Shown here: in pieces, positions 33,530 to 46,205 of the stretch | How the letters are laid out: each line of letters begins with the position of its first letter | Numbering within the stretch: the stretch's first letter is position 1 | Assembly (NCBI GenBank): GCA_016748015.1 | Contig: JAAOMT010000109.1 | Span: 359,461 to 423,460, forward strand | Direction of reading: 5' to 3' | Source of the DNA: Geosiphon pyriformis | Taxonomy: Eukaryota > Glomeromycota > Glomeromycetes > Archaeosporales > Geosiphonaceae | Length of the DNA: 64,000 nt | Translations under genes and position numbers: made by a program | The notes under the pieces: generated by a model | What the model saw: only the letters and a program-made list of their open reading frames with translations | Told to the model about the DNA's origin: nothing | Database searches by the model: none

Positions 33530-34470
33530 TATTCCATATACTACTTTTTATACCAATTCACAGTATTGTTGATCAAAGTTAATTTGTGTTGATTGTGACA
33601 AGAAATTGTCATTAATGGATGTATGCTGTAACAATGATAAGAAATGACTCATGACAACAAAATATTACTATTGTTCATACATTTTTGAACATTTTAAATA
33701 ACCAAAGTGACAAAGAAAATAAAACAATAAGTCTTGTCTTATATGTAAAACAATTCTTCTTAACAAATGAATATGAAACAACATTCTTGAGTAAGGCAAA
33801 ATGTGCAATAAAAAATGTTAGTAAATGATTTTAATCAATAATTGAATATGAAAAAGGACTCCAATTGATAATGTCTAGAAACAAGCACTAAAAAACTTAA
33901 AGAGATATTTACATAACAAACACAAAATCTAGAAAATAGCAAGTACTAAACTTGAAAATATTTCCTTAATGAGCTGCTAGAAATTAAGAATAATCTATTC
34001 ACACTATCCAAACCAGAATACATTCTCACTTTTGACATCTTTGATAATATTAAAAACAATCCAGAGCAATTTTATGAACACTATTAAGACTTAGCACTTA
34101 TACAAAAAAAGCAAAAACATTATTTAAAAGAGCTAAACACTTGACTATGTGACCATTGTTTAATTCTATGTGACTTCAAGTATTGTGATGATTGTAATCT
34201 TATCTACAATTTACCACCACAAATGATCTATTCAATCTTTGAAGAAGAAGAACCAATTAAAAAGTGTGCTTCAGAATTAAACTTAAACTTCAATTACAAT
34301 TTAAACTTTGATAATAATAGTAACAACAACAATAACTTTAACTTTGTCCAAACTAACAACTCAACTAAATATAATTTAAACTCTAATAAAAACTCAGAAC
34401 AATATATTGCACTTTCAGATCTTACAAAAAAGCAAAAACTGAAATGGTTTAGCAATAATGATAAAAATAT
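33530..34470 (+). pseudogene. Element E Cys-rich domain and acidic linker
   Basis: CVDCDKKLSLMDVC (about 33,588-33,630), CLICKTILLNK and KMCNKKC (33,735-33,815), then CDHCLILCDFKYCDDCN (34,150-34,200). The open frame 34,223-34,483 holds YSIFEEEEPIKKC, an Asn-rich tract and YIALSDLTKKQKLKW. Collinear with C. Confidence 0.7.
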
Positions 34471-34471
34471 T

Positions 34472-34900
34472 ATGTTAAAATAAGAACATAATATTAATAT
34501 AGGATTTAATCTAAGATATCCAAAAAAATATGTTATAACATTGGAGTCTAATATGTGCACTTGTATTAATCTGAAAGTAGCATTAAAAATACCAGCAACA
34601 ACTATGGTTCAATTAGTATTTAGATCTAATTTAGTGAAAAAGAGAATTAATATCAGAGAAGGAATAATTGACACAGAATATGTAAGAAATATTATTGTAA
34701 TACTATAAAATAATTCAGAAAAATCATATATTATTGAACTAAATGAAAAAATAGCACAGACAATATTTCTATTTTTAGTAAAAATAGCTTAGTTAGTATT
34801 AGTAAAAACAAGAAAAAAGTTAGGAATTACAACAAAAGAAAAAAATAGATTCAAATCAATGAGTAAAATAGATGTATTAATTAATATGACAGAGAAAAAA
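34472..34900 (+). pseudogene. Element E dUTPase domain
   Basis: From ATG 34,472: motif 1 NIGFNLRY (Asp to Asn), motif 2 FRSNLVKKR, motif 3 EGIIDTEYV (Asp and Tyr kept), motif 4 LNEKIAQTIF, motif 5 RFKSMSK (for RFGSTDR). Stops after the fourth codon (TAA) and at about 34,706. An inactivated relative of 24,053-24,517. Confidence 0.78.
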
Positions 34901-34949
34901 ACCATTAATAAAAAAAAATTATTTTTATCCATCAACCAGTTTTTATTTT

Positions 34950-36225
34950 ACTATATGACTAGTACATATTAGTAATAAAAAGAAAAATAAGAAATCAGCC
35001 CCAAATTTTTGAAGCAGAACTAACTATTTGTAAATCAGGAAAGATTGGAATCATTAATCTTTACATACCAGCCAAAAACTGTAAACACATCAAAATTTTC
35101 ATCTATAATACAACTGAAAACATTATTAAAATACAAAGCAGAATTACCATTGGATATTTAAGCACTAAAGTTAAAGACTAATCACTAAATACTATTCCAA
35201 ATTTTTTACAACTATGTAAATATGTGAATATTATATCACAAACTATATACAAATACAAAGAATATTATTTGTTATAATCAAAACAATTAGAACAAATGAA
35301 CTTAAGAAACTTAAATCCACTTTAACAAATACAGCTCAAGATATTGTTAAACAATTTTACTAATATTTTTGCCAGTAAAAATAAATTTAGCAGAACTGAC
35401 ATCATCCAATATTAAATTAAAACTGGAGATACTATGCCAATTAAACAATAGATATACTGAATACTACCAGCTAACCATAAGATTATTTGACAAAAAATTA
35501 ACAGAATGTTGAATAATAAATTAATTCAATTATTAATGAGTTCATGGTTATTACAAGTAATACTAGTCCAGAAAAAAAATGGGAAAATCTGCTTTTGTGT
35601 GAATTACAGAAAACTCAACAGTATTACTCATAGAAACAGTTATCTGACTTCACAAATTCAAGAATTATTTGATGTTTTTAGAGAAAAAAAATGGTTTTTT
35701 ACATTAAATTTGAATAATAATTATTGGCAAGTAGCCATAAATTCAGTTAACAAAAAGAAAACAGTATTTATTACCTAAAAAGAGAATTTTGAATTTGATG
35801 TTATGCCATTTGGCTTAATAAATGTGCCAGTCACTTTTCAATGGCTTATAGAAATTGTCTATACCAGATTATTATAAAAATCAGTAGTAGTCTATTTAGA
35901 CAACACCAACATATTTTTCAAAACATTTGATAACCACTTTTATTATCTTTAACAAGTGTTCAAAAAATTAAGAAGAGCTAAATTAAAATTGAATACAACC
36001 AAATGCTTCTTTGGTAAAACTGAACTGAAGTTTTTGGGATATGTCATAAGCAAAAATAGCATCAAGACAGATCCAAATAAGATTGAAATTGTTAAAAACT
36101 TTCCAGTATCAACAAATCTCACTAAATTAAAAATATTCTTGGAATTTGCTGGATATTACTATTATTTTATTCAAAACTTTTTCAAATTGCTCAACCATTC
36201 TACCAGTTCTAGACCAAGAATATAA
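34950..36225 (+). pseudogene. Element E reverse transcriptase
   Basis: Open frames 35,506-35,778 and 35,956-36,225. Reads ICFCVNYRKLNSITHRNSYL, FFTLNLNNNYWQVAI (motif A Asp now Asn), MPFGLINVPVTFQ, VVYLDNTNIFF (YLDN at 35,893-35,904), thumb TKCFFGKTELKFLGYVISKN. Collinear with C; both catalytic motifs altered. Confidence 0.85.
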
Positions 36226-36680
36226 AATATAAATAGATTAAAGCTCAACAAAAAGCTTTTAATATTTTAAGAAGAAAACTTATTCAAGCCCTAGTACTAA
36301 TTTATCTGAATTACAGCAAACTATTTATTATTATTACTGATACATCAGGCCAAGCATTGAGAGTCATACTATTACAAAAAAGACCAGATAAAAAAAAACA
36401 CCCAGTAGCATATATCAGCCAAAGCTTAAGTCCAGTTAAAAAGAACTATAGAACTCCAGCACTAGAATATTTGGCTATTTATTGGGCTGTTATTAAATAG
36501 AAAAAATACTTGAGTCAAAAGTTTGACATATATACTGATTACAAAGAATTGACATTAATTCAGAAACAAAAATTTGAAAACAACTGCTATGTAAAATAGA
36601 AAATAGAACTTTTACTATTTAATTATACTGTATATTATAAAAAAAAAAAAATGGAAATGCCAATAGTTTGTCATAAATAA
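36226..36680 (+). pseudogene. Element E RNase H
   Basis: AFNILRRKLIQALVLIYL, FIIITDTSGQALRVILLQKR (Asp kept), AYISQSLSPVKKNYRTPALEY, IYTDYKELTLIQKQKFE (Asp kept), then a decayed GNANSLS. More catalytic residues survive here than in C. Confidence 0.78.
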
Positions 36681-36739
36681 AATAAATCTAAGAACATTTC
36701 AACCCAAAAATATAACAAAAAATAAATACACAAAAATAT

Positions 36740-37825
36740 TTACAATTCCAATATTATATTAATACCCAATAGTTCAAGAAAAAATTATATCAAAATAAAT
36801 AAAACAATATAAAACAATAATTAAAATATTTTATTACTTACCAAAATATACTATATTAGAAAAACAGAAAAAATTCAGATCAAATACTTAGAGTAATTAC
36901 AGAATTAGAGAAAAAAACAATACTATACAACATACATTCAGATCCAACAGTAGGATATTTTCATAAAAAAGCAACCATAGAAAAAACCAAAAAAAGATAT
37001 TATTGGTCATCAATGTATCTAAATATTATTTAATACATTCAAAATTGTGATACTTGTTAGAGAAAAAAAGAAACAAAACTCAATAAATCACTAAGACCAA
37101 TTAGAATAAGACAACTATTTGATTGAATTCAAATTGACTTAGTTAAATCATTAATAATAATCAGCAGAGGTAATTATTATATAGCAATAGCTATAAATTA
37201 TTTCACCAAATGGCCAGAAATAAAAGTAATTCAAAGAGCAGATGCAGAATTTGTAGCCAAATTCATTTACCAAAAATTAATTTGTTAACATAAATGTCCA
37301 AAAAAATTATTATCAGATCAAGGAACTTATTTTGTGAACAAAACACTAATAAAATTGAGTCAAAAATTTGGAATTAAAAGACTATTATCATTATCATACT
37401 ATTCACAAACAAATGATTTAGTTAAAAGATTTAACAGAACATTGTGTAAAACAATAACCAATATTAGCCAAAAAAACTAGAATGAATAGAATTTGTTTAT
37501 ATTATCAGTATTATTTGCTTATCAAACAATAAAGCAAAATATCATACAAGCAATATCATTTAAACTTGTTTATAATAAAACAGCAACATTACCAGTTGAG
37601 ATAGACATCAATACATATTTAATAGAACCAATAACAGAAGCCAATTTACAAAAAACATTATTGAAAAAAACATATGAACTAATAAAAACTTTAGAAAACA
37701 AAAAGACAAAGAGCAGTTAATAATATTTAAAAGTCACAAAAAAAACAAAAAAAATGATACAATAACCAATTACCAAATAAATCAGTTGAATTCAAAATTG
37801 AAGACAAAATATTTTTATGTTATAT
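36740..37825 (+). pseudogene. Element E integrase, truncated by element D
   Basis: HSDPTVGYFHKKATIEKTKK (zinc region), IQIDLVKSL, LLSDQGTYF, DLVKRFNRTL (catalytic Glu now Lys at 37,418-37,429), open frame 37,493-37,720 with ISFKLVYNKTATLPVEIDIN. It stops at the FMLY segment (KVLLHY in C), where element D's LTR begins. Confidence 0.8.
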
Positions 37826-38525
37826 TGTTATGGTTAAAACTTATACTCTTATTAATTATCACATATATTAATCACTGATGTCACATAATTAGCCACTCTA
37901 TTTTTAGAAAGTGATTATTAATCTGATTGTTGACTTAATCAATGATTTGATCATTGATTTAATCATTAATCTAGTTGTTGACCTAATCATTGACCACTTT
38001 TGATAACTATATAAGCAATGAATCTCTTAGCTGTAAAAAAACATGTAAAAATTAAAGAAATAAAAGAAATAAAATAACAATTTTATCTCAATTTTTCTCT
38101 TATTGCTAAATTTTTTTTCCTTATTTTTAAGTATCTGAACATCTTAGGATAAAAAATTACTTGTTGGCATTTACTTACTCTTTTTCTAACTTGTATAATT
38201 GTAGCATTTGAAAATTATTGAATAAAATATGACTAAAGAGCACATCTAATATCTGATATTGAATTCTAAGAATGCTGATATGAGACATAGAATTATATCA
38301 GATGTAATCATTTGTTGACAGTACAGACTATTTCTCTATCTTCAGATTCCCCAGTTACTTTTTGAAAAGTATAATGACTGAGATATTTTATGAGACTAAT
38401 CTTGCATATTGAATCTTTACTTATTTAATTCGCTTCTTAAAGTTAAAATCTCTTTGATTATTTCTATCACCTTACAATTTTGTTCTCTCTTGTTATCCAT
38501 TAGCTTGTTACTTCAACCCATAACA
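37826..38525 (+). repeat. Element D 5' LTR
   Basis: 700 bases with ends TGTTATGGTT and AACCCATAACA, an 11-base imperfect inverted pair. Contains direct repeats of a GATT/GACTTAATCA type at about 37,920-37,995 and TATATAAGCAATGA near 38,010. Followed at about 38,536 by TAGTGCTCCCTATGAGATTG, the likely primer site. Confidence 0.8.
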
Positions 38526-38577
38526 TAAAAGTAGTGCTCCCTATGAGATTGTCAAAATTTACTTTGTTTTCTGTTGT

Positions 38578-39990
38578 ATGAGTGATTATTCATACTTGTT
38601 ACAACAATTAGAAGAACACTTTAAAGCACACAACAAAAATAATCTAGATTTTATTGAACTCAATTTTTTGCTCTCTTGCTTGATTTGTTTTCTCATTGAA
38701 AAACAATTTAGTAGACAATTCTAAGACTTTTGGAACTGGTTCCTGAATAACCATTCAGCTGAAACCTATACAGTCTATATAACTTATTACTTTGACCAAG
38801 CTTATCTTGAAAACAACTTTGAAGAAAAAAACAACAACATTAATCAACTTTTATATTCCACAACCTTTGAACAACAGCCCCTTAATTCTAAATATCTAAA
38901 TTACCAAATTCACATTTGGATTGCTGTCCATCAGCTAGTAGAGATTCCCTTTAAAACAGAAGAAAAAAATTATTAAACTGCTTCTGTTTTTGATCTCTTT
39001 TTAAGTAAATCAGAACACTTCACATAAACAGCTACTCCTGAACCAATAACTAATAATCTTATGCAACAAAACATTCTAATTGTCTTTCAAGACATACAAA
39101 CTGCTTTAGGACAAAGAAACAATATCTTATTATCATTATTTAAAAATAATGTCCAAGATTTAATTGAATGGTTAAATAATTTTGAAAGAGCTGTTATAGC
39201 CAATCAATATGATAATGAATACAAGTTCCAAATTGTTGGTGGCTACCTTTAAGGCTCCCCTGCTACTTGGTTCTTACAAAAAACCAATGGCAATGCTTAG
39301 CAAAGAATTATTATATGGGCATTAGCAAATGCTGAAAAAGACAATACCTCTTTTACTATCCAGTTTGAAATGAAATTTAGAACTCTTATCTTGATATCCA
39401 AATGGTACATAAAATTAGAAAAAAAAATCCAAGGTTCTAGTAAGGTTGTAACTGAATATGCAAAAGCAATCAGAAAATTAATCATACAGGTAGACTCTAA
39501 GAGAAACTAAACAGAAGAGCAAAAAACTTATTCCTTCACAAAAAAATTGAGAACTGATCTCTCATATGCTTTTTGGCCCCTTTTGGTCCTAAAAAACAAT
39601 CTCATAATTAATATGGCTATTGAACTAGCCCAACAAATTGAAGACAATCAAAGAATGCACTTGGAATTCACACTTTTAGTTTTTGTTCTTGCTTCTGTTA
39701 TGGTCTTTGCTTTCCAAATAGCTACTACCACTTTTGCTGCTCAAACTTAAGACCCAAATGAACAGTTAATAGACAAACTTACAGCTAATCTTGTCTGGTT
39801 ACTGAAACCCTTAGCCCAAGCAGTCAGAGAAAATCAACAAACTTAAAAATCCAGATTTGAATCTTGTTTTAATCAGCCTCAGCAGCCTTCTTACTAAAGA
39901 CAACAAAAATCTGGCCCACCTGTGTGTTATTACTGTGAATTAACTGAACATTTCTCAAGAAATTGCAATAATTTTTTTTGCCACTTTTAG
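38578..39990 (+). pseudogene. Element D Gag
   Basis: ATG at 38,578; one reading frame runs to the zinc knuckle with only in-frame stops and no frameshift. Reads SDYSYLLQQLEEHFK; LIEWLNNFERAVIANQYDN; TWFLQKTNGN; FEMKFRTLILISKWYIKLEK. The knuckle CYYCELTEHFSRNC (CX2CX4HX4C) at 39,925-39,966 is intact. Stops stand at former Gln codons (for example QFQDFWNWFL now stopped). Confidence 0.82.
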
Positions 39991-40199
39991 CTTTTAAAAA
40001 CAATGATAATTAAAACAACAGAACCATCAACAACAATATTCCCAATTAAAAACCCAATCATGTCAACATCAATTTCTTTGAAGAGAATCCCCTAGTTGAA
40101 GCTATTGTTTATCAGCCTTTAAACTGGTAATTGCACTTCCAAAAAGTGAGAGTGCAAGCCAACCAAAAGAAAACTTTTTTTACACTTTTAACATAACTG

Positions 40200-41220
40200 A
40201 TGATAACCATAATATAGACAAACTAGCAATCAACACTTCTGATTTAACAAGAAAGAAAAAGAAAGCCAAAGTTGATTTCGTTCTAAATCCCAACAAAGTT
40301 TCTATTTTCACTGCTAATAACAATGAGCCACAAAAGGCCAAAGTTTTTAAGAATTTTCCAAAGTTAGAACCCCTAGAAATTGTGCAAAAATCTGGACTCT
40401 ATTCTGTTGTAAAAAATCTTATGAAAACCCCAACACATAATACTTTTGACCAGTTAATAACTTATTTACAGTTTAGAAAAAATCTTTGCAAATCATTAAT
40501 TTTAAAAAAAAAGACTCCAAAAACCAACAAACACTTTTGTCAAGCTGGATTTGTTGATAACAACAATGTTACCTTTTTAATTTGTAAAGCCCAAGTGATT
40601 GGTTACTTCATTGATCTGATTCTAGACAGTAGATTATCTGTTAATGTAATTGCCAAACACTTTCTTGAAACAATTAACAAAAAGATTGATAAATCTTTTA
40701 CTTAACCAATAACCAATATACATAGTAACAAGAAGAAAAGCCTAAACATAGCCAATACTATTCCTGTTTACATTAATAGTATCAGCATTAAAACTGACAT
40801 GAAAGTATCTAAAGCAAAAGAGTACATCATAATTGTTGACAATAAGTGGCTCAAGAAAGCCAAAATGCTACTTAACTATAAACTTTGTGAACTAACCATC
40901 AGATGTGGTAAAAAATTCATTGTGATTAAGTGCTGTTATTGGACAATTTCTCCAGTACTCAAGCAAAACCAAGAAGAAAAACAATCAGATGAATCAGATA
41001 ATGATAAGAGTGATGAAAAAGAAGATCAAGAAGAACAAGAAAAAACTGCTGAACTCACCTATACTATCTTTACTAACAATGGCAATCTATTGGACAATAT
41101 TAAAGCTGACAAAAAAGGAATCATAATAAATAGCAAGCTAATCTGTTGGTCCTACTATGATATTCTCAAAAGAACTTTTGATAGAAAACCTGGCAAGAAA
41201 GCAAAATACAGTTATTGGTA
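40200..41220 (+). pseudogene. Element D protease and acidic linker
   Basis: In the +1 frame relative to Gag. 40,382-40,705 contains YFIDLILDSRLSVNVIAKHF: protease active site with Gly changed to Arg, the same G-to-A change as in copy A. 40,799-41,221 holds EYIIIVDNKWLKKAKMLLNY then an Asp/Glu/Lys-rich linker and YDILKRTFDRKPGKKAKYSYW. Confidence 0.75.
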
Positions 41221-41224
41221 ACAT

Positions 41225-41300
41225 GGTTTTTGTGTCAAATGCTGGTGCAATGAACTTTTGTATTCCCTTAGTGATAAATGCAAATCCTGTCTAATTTATT
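41225..41300 (+). pseudogene. Element D Cys motif
   Basis: GFCVKCWCNELLYSLSDKCKSC: two CxxC-like pairs between protease and RT, the same position as the larger Cys-rich domain of A, B, C, E and F. Possibly a zinc ribbon. Confidence 0.6.
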
Positions 41301-41559
41301 ACAAAGATTGAAAGAATTAGTTTAATACCCAGAAAAAAACTAAAAAAAATACAGAAGTCCTTTGAAAATGAATTATTTGAAATCCAATCACTAGTTGTAG
41401 AACAAAGAGAACCTTCCCCTAAAGAAAAAAAAGTAGACATTGAAAATCTGTTAGCTAGAAATAGTCTAATTATCTTAAAAGAAGATAATATTCCTGGACA
41501 AATTCATGTGATAAAACACTATTACTACAAAAGAAACTTGTCCTATTCATTTAAAGCCT

Positions 41560-42330
41560 TATTAATCCAATTAACATAATAATGAGTTCATCAAAAAAAA
41601 GATAACCTGAATGAAAAACCTTGAATTCATACAAAAAACCAAGAGTAAATAGGCTTTTTCAGTTGTAGTAATATCCAAAAAAGATGGAACTTTACACTTT
41701 TGTGTTAATTACCACTAATTAAATGCCATTACTATAAGAGACATGTATTCACTCTCCAAAATTGATACAATGCTAGATAAATTCAATAGTGCTGCTTTTT
41801 TCTTAATCATTGACTTAACTGCTAGATTTTGGCAAGTAGAGATAAATTCAGAAAGCAAAAAGAAAACTGTCTTTATCACTAAGTATAGCACCTATAAATT
41901 CATAGTTATGTCTTTTGGTCTTACCAATGCTCCTTTCACTTTTCAATGCTTAATGGACAAAGTGTTTAAATCAGTAAAAGAAAACTTTGTCCTGGTTTAC
42001 TTAGACAACATAATAGTATACTCAAAAACCTAAGATGAATACCTTGAACATTTGCAGAAGGTTTTTGACCTGCTCAAAAATGCTGGTCTTAAGATCAATC
42101 TAATTAAATTTTTTTTTGGACATTAATTTATTCAGTTTTTTGGTCATCTTATTACAAAAGATAGAATCTTTCCTAATTCAACTAAGATTAAAAAAGTCCA
42201 AAACATTAGACAACCAATAAATGTTTCTAAACTATGCTTTTTCTTTGGTTTGACTTCTTACTATTGCAAATTTATTAAGAATTTCTTCAAAATTGTTTTT
42301 CTTTTCAATTAGCTACTCAGGAAAATGTCA
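41560..42330 (+). pseudogene. Element D reverse transcriptase
   Basis: Frame 41,743-42,033: MYSLSKIDTMLDKF, FFLIIDLTARFWQVEI (motif A Asp kept), IVMSFGLTNAPFTFQ, LVYLDNIIVYSKT (YLDN at 41,998-42,009). Thumb: NAGLKINLIKFFFGH and QFFGHLITKDRIFPN. Only the second Asp of motif C is lost. Confidence 0.85.
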
Positions 42331-42339
42331 ATTACTATT

Positions 42340-42810
42340 AAGACATTTATCAACAAAAAGCTTTTGAAATTCTGAAGAAAAAACTTGTTACTGAGCTAAT
42401 CCTTAAGCAATCTGATCTGAACCAACCTTTTATCCTTCACATTGATACATCTGGTTATGAACTTAATGCTGTTCTTTCACAGAAAAATGAAAATAGCAGA
42501 GAACATGCCATTGCATATGCCAGTAGATTTTTTACACCAGCAGAAAAGAATTATTCAGTTACTGAACAAGAATGTTTGGCAGTAGTTTGAGCTACTAGTT
42601 ACTGGGATCAATATTTTTTTGGTGTAAAATTCTTAGTAGTAACAGATTATCAAGCCTTGTTTTGGCTGCACAATAAAAAGAAATTAGAACACAAATGAAT
42701 AACTCATTGGATACTCCACTTGGATAAATTCGACTATGATATACAATACTATAAAGAAGCAAATTATCAAAATGTCAACACTCTTTCTAGACTTATCATC
42801 CAATAATAGT
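42340..42810 (+). pseudogene. Element D RNase H
   Basis: PFILHIDTSGYELNAVLSQ, AIAYASRFFTPAEKNYSVT, EQECLAVV, FLVVTDYQALFWLHNKKK, QYYKEANYQNVNTLSRL. First Asp, Glu and second Asp are kept; the last motif (usually ADALSR) reads VNTLSR. Confidence 0.8.
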
Positions 42811-42929
42811 ACAACTTCTTAACCAAACCAACTTAATTATTAGTAATACCCTTATAAACAAACATGATAATGGACTTGGACAACTACTCTGTCTTAATAA
42901 AATTTTTGGGTAAAGAACAATACTCACTA

Positions 42930-43735
42930 AAATACACTTGACAGCAAAGAGAACATTTGCACAAACAATTAAATTTCTATTTGATCTACCAGAACCCATT
43001 ATATAAAAAAAACAGAAAAAATCCTGACCATTTTCAAAGAGTCATCAGATTTGAAGAAAGAGAAATTATAATATACAACATGTATATTGACCCATTAACT
43101 AGACACTTTGGAAAAACAAAAACAATTCAGAAAACTTTAGCTTACTATTATTGGATCTTTAATAATAACTTTTAATAACAACAGATATATTATCACAGCT
43201 ACTAACTATCTTACAAAGTGGGTAGAAGCAAGAGCTACTCCAGATCAAACAGCAGTTTTAATAGCCAATTTCATTTATAAAGCATTGTGGCTGCTTCAAA
43301 GAACTTTTATCTAATAAAAGAAAAGTTTTTCTTAATACACTAATTAAAAAACTTTGTAGAAAAATGGAAATATATTATAAACTTTTTTCTCCTTACCACC
43401 CTCAAACAAATAATCTAGTAAAATGTTTTAATAGAACACTGTGTAAAAATCTAGCCAAAACTAGTGAAAAAACAAACTTATAGGACAAAATACTGTCTTC
43501 AGCTTTGTTTGCTTATAGAACTGTGAATCATAACATAACAAGTTATGAACTTTTTTATTTGTTCTATGAATGCATAGCAACACTACAATAAAAACTGACA
43601 TTGAAACAATACTCTTTGAAGAGATTACAATAGGAAATTACAAAGACATTTTGCAAAGAAGACTTAGTATTATTCTTAAATTCTTGGTAGAAGCACAGAT
43701 AGCTATTGAAACACTAAAAAAAAAAAAAAAAAACA
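42930..43735 (+). pseudogene. Element D integrase, 3' truncated
   Basis: Frame 42,957-43,175: EEREIIIYNMYIDPLTRHFG, IQKTLAYYYW. Then RYIITATNYLTKWVEARATP, a degraded second Asp region and NLVKCFNRTL (Glu to Lys, 43,415-43,426). ELFYLFYECIATLQ marks the post-core region, and text ends at the A18 tract. The zinc region lost its CxxC, and the first catalytic Asp region is shortened. Confidence 0.75.
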
Positions 43736-43739
43736 AGAA

Positions 43740-44241
43740 ATACATCATATTAGTGACCACTGAACTTAACAAAACATTAGTCAGATAAAATAATAAAGAA
43801 AGTAAAGAATACTTTTGAAAAAATACTCATAATCATTTTAACAAAGAAACTAATAAAAGAAATTTAAAAACACTGAACAGAACAATTTTCAATATTATAC
43901 TGTTACTATCAGTTGGAACAAAAGCTGAATATTCAAAAACTATACATTGACAAATCTAAAAAAATATTCAATCAAAAAATAATACAACAAATTGAAAACT
44001 TTATCAGAAAAAAAACAAACTTATTACTTTATATTAGAACAATCTATCAATTATATATTATATTTCAAAATTATTCAGAAATACTACTACACTCAGAAAT
44101 AAAAACAATAACCATTAACCAGTAAAGAAAAATGAACAACTTACAAGTAGATAACATAAAAACCAGAATCAAACAAATAATATTAAAAAAAAAATAGCAA
44201 AATTAATTCAAAATAAAAATTTCAACAGAGCTTAATATTAA
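43740..44241 (+). pseudogene. Element E ORF3, C-terminal part
   Basis: The open frame 43,913-44,125 aligns with ORF3 of C without gaps: LEQHLSIxNLYRNKTKRLFN in C, MEQKLNIQKLYIDKSKKIFN here; LQQLEQFVGKNN in C, IQQIENFIRKKT here; KMDFITVNQ in C, EIKTITINQ here. After a frameshift it reads NNLQVDNIKTRIKQIILKKK and ends AxY-stop at 44,241, just before the polypurine tract. The N-terminus was lost at the D junction. Confidence 0.75.
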
Positions 44242-44255
44242 AAAGAAGGAAATAA

Positions 44256-45200
44256 TATTACTCATAGAAAAAAACACAAGAAAAATAGTAGATAAAATAG
44301 ATTAATAAAAGAAAAATATTGAGCATATAAGCACATTACTAGTGAATTATGGTATATTGCTCAGCAATGTCAACAAATTATGACACATTTTTCAGCAATA
44401 TGAGCAATGTTAATGAATTATAACATATTGCTCAACAATATAAACAATGTTAGTAGATTAGAGTATATCATTCAACAATATAAACATTGCTTAAAAAACT
44501 ATAGCACATTGTTCACAAATGTATAAGATCTCATAAAACATTAATTATGTATATATAGCAAAAGTATTAGAAGCAGAAAAGACAGAATTTCCAAAAAACA
44601 AAAATTCATAGTAAGAACACCTAATTAAAAGCAGTTTAAATCCATATTATATATCAATAAATTATCTATTACCACTTGAATCCATGTTATTATCATTTGA
44701 TTAAAAAATATCAAATCATTTTCACTCTATCAACACTCCATATTAATAAAAGTCAATATTTAATCACACTAAAACAATAGCTCTTGATTATAGCTATTAA
44801 CAGAATACTAATTCTTATTTTTTTTTTTTTTTTTATTTTTTTTTTATTTTTTTTATTTTTTTGTTGTTTGTTAATTTACTAACTGATTAAAAAGATTAAG
44901 CATTAAGTAATTAATGTCAAGAATAGTCTGGTAAAAAACCTTAAAAAAAAATATAGAGTTTAAAAAATTTATGGATAGCTTGCCAGAATAAACTGGTTAT
45001 CACATTAAAGAAAAAAATTTGATGAAATTGCAATTCTGAGAGACTACTAATACAACTATTAAAATTTTGTCCATTATATAAAAAACTTAACCAAAACTTT
45101 TAAACAATCAAAACTTTCAAAATTACTAATTATACTAGCTATTGAGCACCAATTATGAGTTTGTTATTTATTCTAACCATTTAAATAATCATCTGTAACA
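44256..45200 (+). repeat. Element E 3' LTR
   Basis: 945 bases, TATTAC...GTAACA, partner of 29,589-30,522. U3 repeats 44,320-44,520, TATGTATATATAG at 44,546-44,558. Right flank CCAT continues B's integrase in frame. Confidence 0.9.
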
Positions 45201-46160
45201 CCATTAATTATTATTAACAGAAACAATTATTATATAATAGTAGCTATAAACTATCTTACAAAATGGCCAGAAACAAAAGCAATTCAAAGAGCAGATGCAA
45301 AATTTGTAGCTGAATTTATTTACCAAAATTTGATTTGTTGACATAAATGTCTAAAAAAATTATTATTAGACCAAAGAACTTACTTTGTAAACAAAACATT
45401 AATAAAATTAAGTTAAAGATTTAGAATTAAGAGACTATTATTATCATTATATTATTTATAACCAAATAACTTAGTCAAAAAATTCAACAGAATATTGTGT
45501 AAAGTAATAGCCAAAATTAGCCAAAAAAACTAGAATAAATAGAATTTGTTTATGCCATTAGTATTATTGCTTATTAAACAATAAAGCAAAATACTATATA
45601 AGCAATATTATTTAAACTAATTTATAGTAAAACAGCAATATTACCAGTTGAGATAGATATTAATACATATCCAGCAAACTAATAACAGAAGCCAACTTCC
45701 AAAAAACATTGCTAAAGAGAACATATAATTTAATAAAAACATTAAAAAACAAAAAGTAAAAAACAGTTAATAATATCCAAAAGTTACAAGAAAAACAAAA
45801 AACAATATGATAATCAATTATTAAATAAACCAGTTGAATTTAGGATTAGAGACAAAGTACTTTTACATTATATCAAAATAGAAAAACAATAAAGTAAAAA
45901 ATTCAACCCCAAATAAAACAAACTATTTTACATTGAAAAAATTCTAAAAAATAGAGTTTATAAATTAAGATAAAACAACAAAATTTTAGTTAAAACAGTA
46001 TATAGAAATCAACTAAAACCATATTACAATATAGTATTATTATTTACCAGTAATATTCTATAACTAAGAGTACAATAAATACTAGTTCAACCAGATAAGA
46101 TTTTATAAAATTTAGAACCAATCATAATTATCAACACAAACATGTCAAATTAATATAGTA
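45201..46160 (+). pseudogene. Element B integrase, part 2
   Basis: Continues across the E insertion: NNYYIIVAINYLTKWPETKAI, LLLDQRTYF, NNLVKKFNRILC (Glu to Lys at 45,471-45,482), then GVQRILVQ-like text (SIINTSSTR frame) aligning with C to about 46,150. Confidence 0.78.
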
Positions 46161-46205
46161 GAAAAATATAAAAAACCAATATATACAACAAAAGCAAACA
46201 GAAAA

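Larger units (their letters stand above)
37826..43735 (+). mobile_element. Ty3-like element D (second family, no dUTPase seen)
   Basis: 5' LTR 37,826-38,525, then Gag, protease, Cys motif, RT, RNase H and integrase. It differs from B/C/E in LTR, Gag and lack of a dUTPase between protease and RT. No 3' LTR exists: integrase text runs to about 43,710, an A18 tract follows (43,716-43,733), then E's ORF3 resumes. The 3' end of D and about 1 kb of E were lost. Confidence 0.82.
29589..45200 (+). mobile_element. Ty3-like element E (dUTPase-bearing), split by D
   Basis: LTRs at 29,589-30,522 and 44,256-45,200 enclose Gag through ORF3 in C's order. Element D interrupts it from 37,826. E sits in B's integrase with flanks TTAT (left) and CCAT (right), the same 4-base duplication as element C but with the decay on the other side. 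Its U3 repeats differ from C's, so it is a separate subfamily. Confidence 0.9.
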
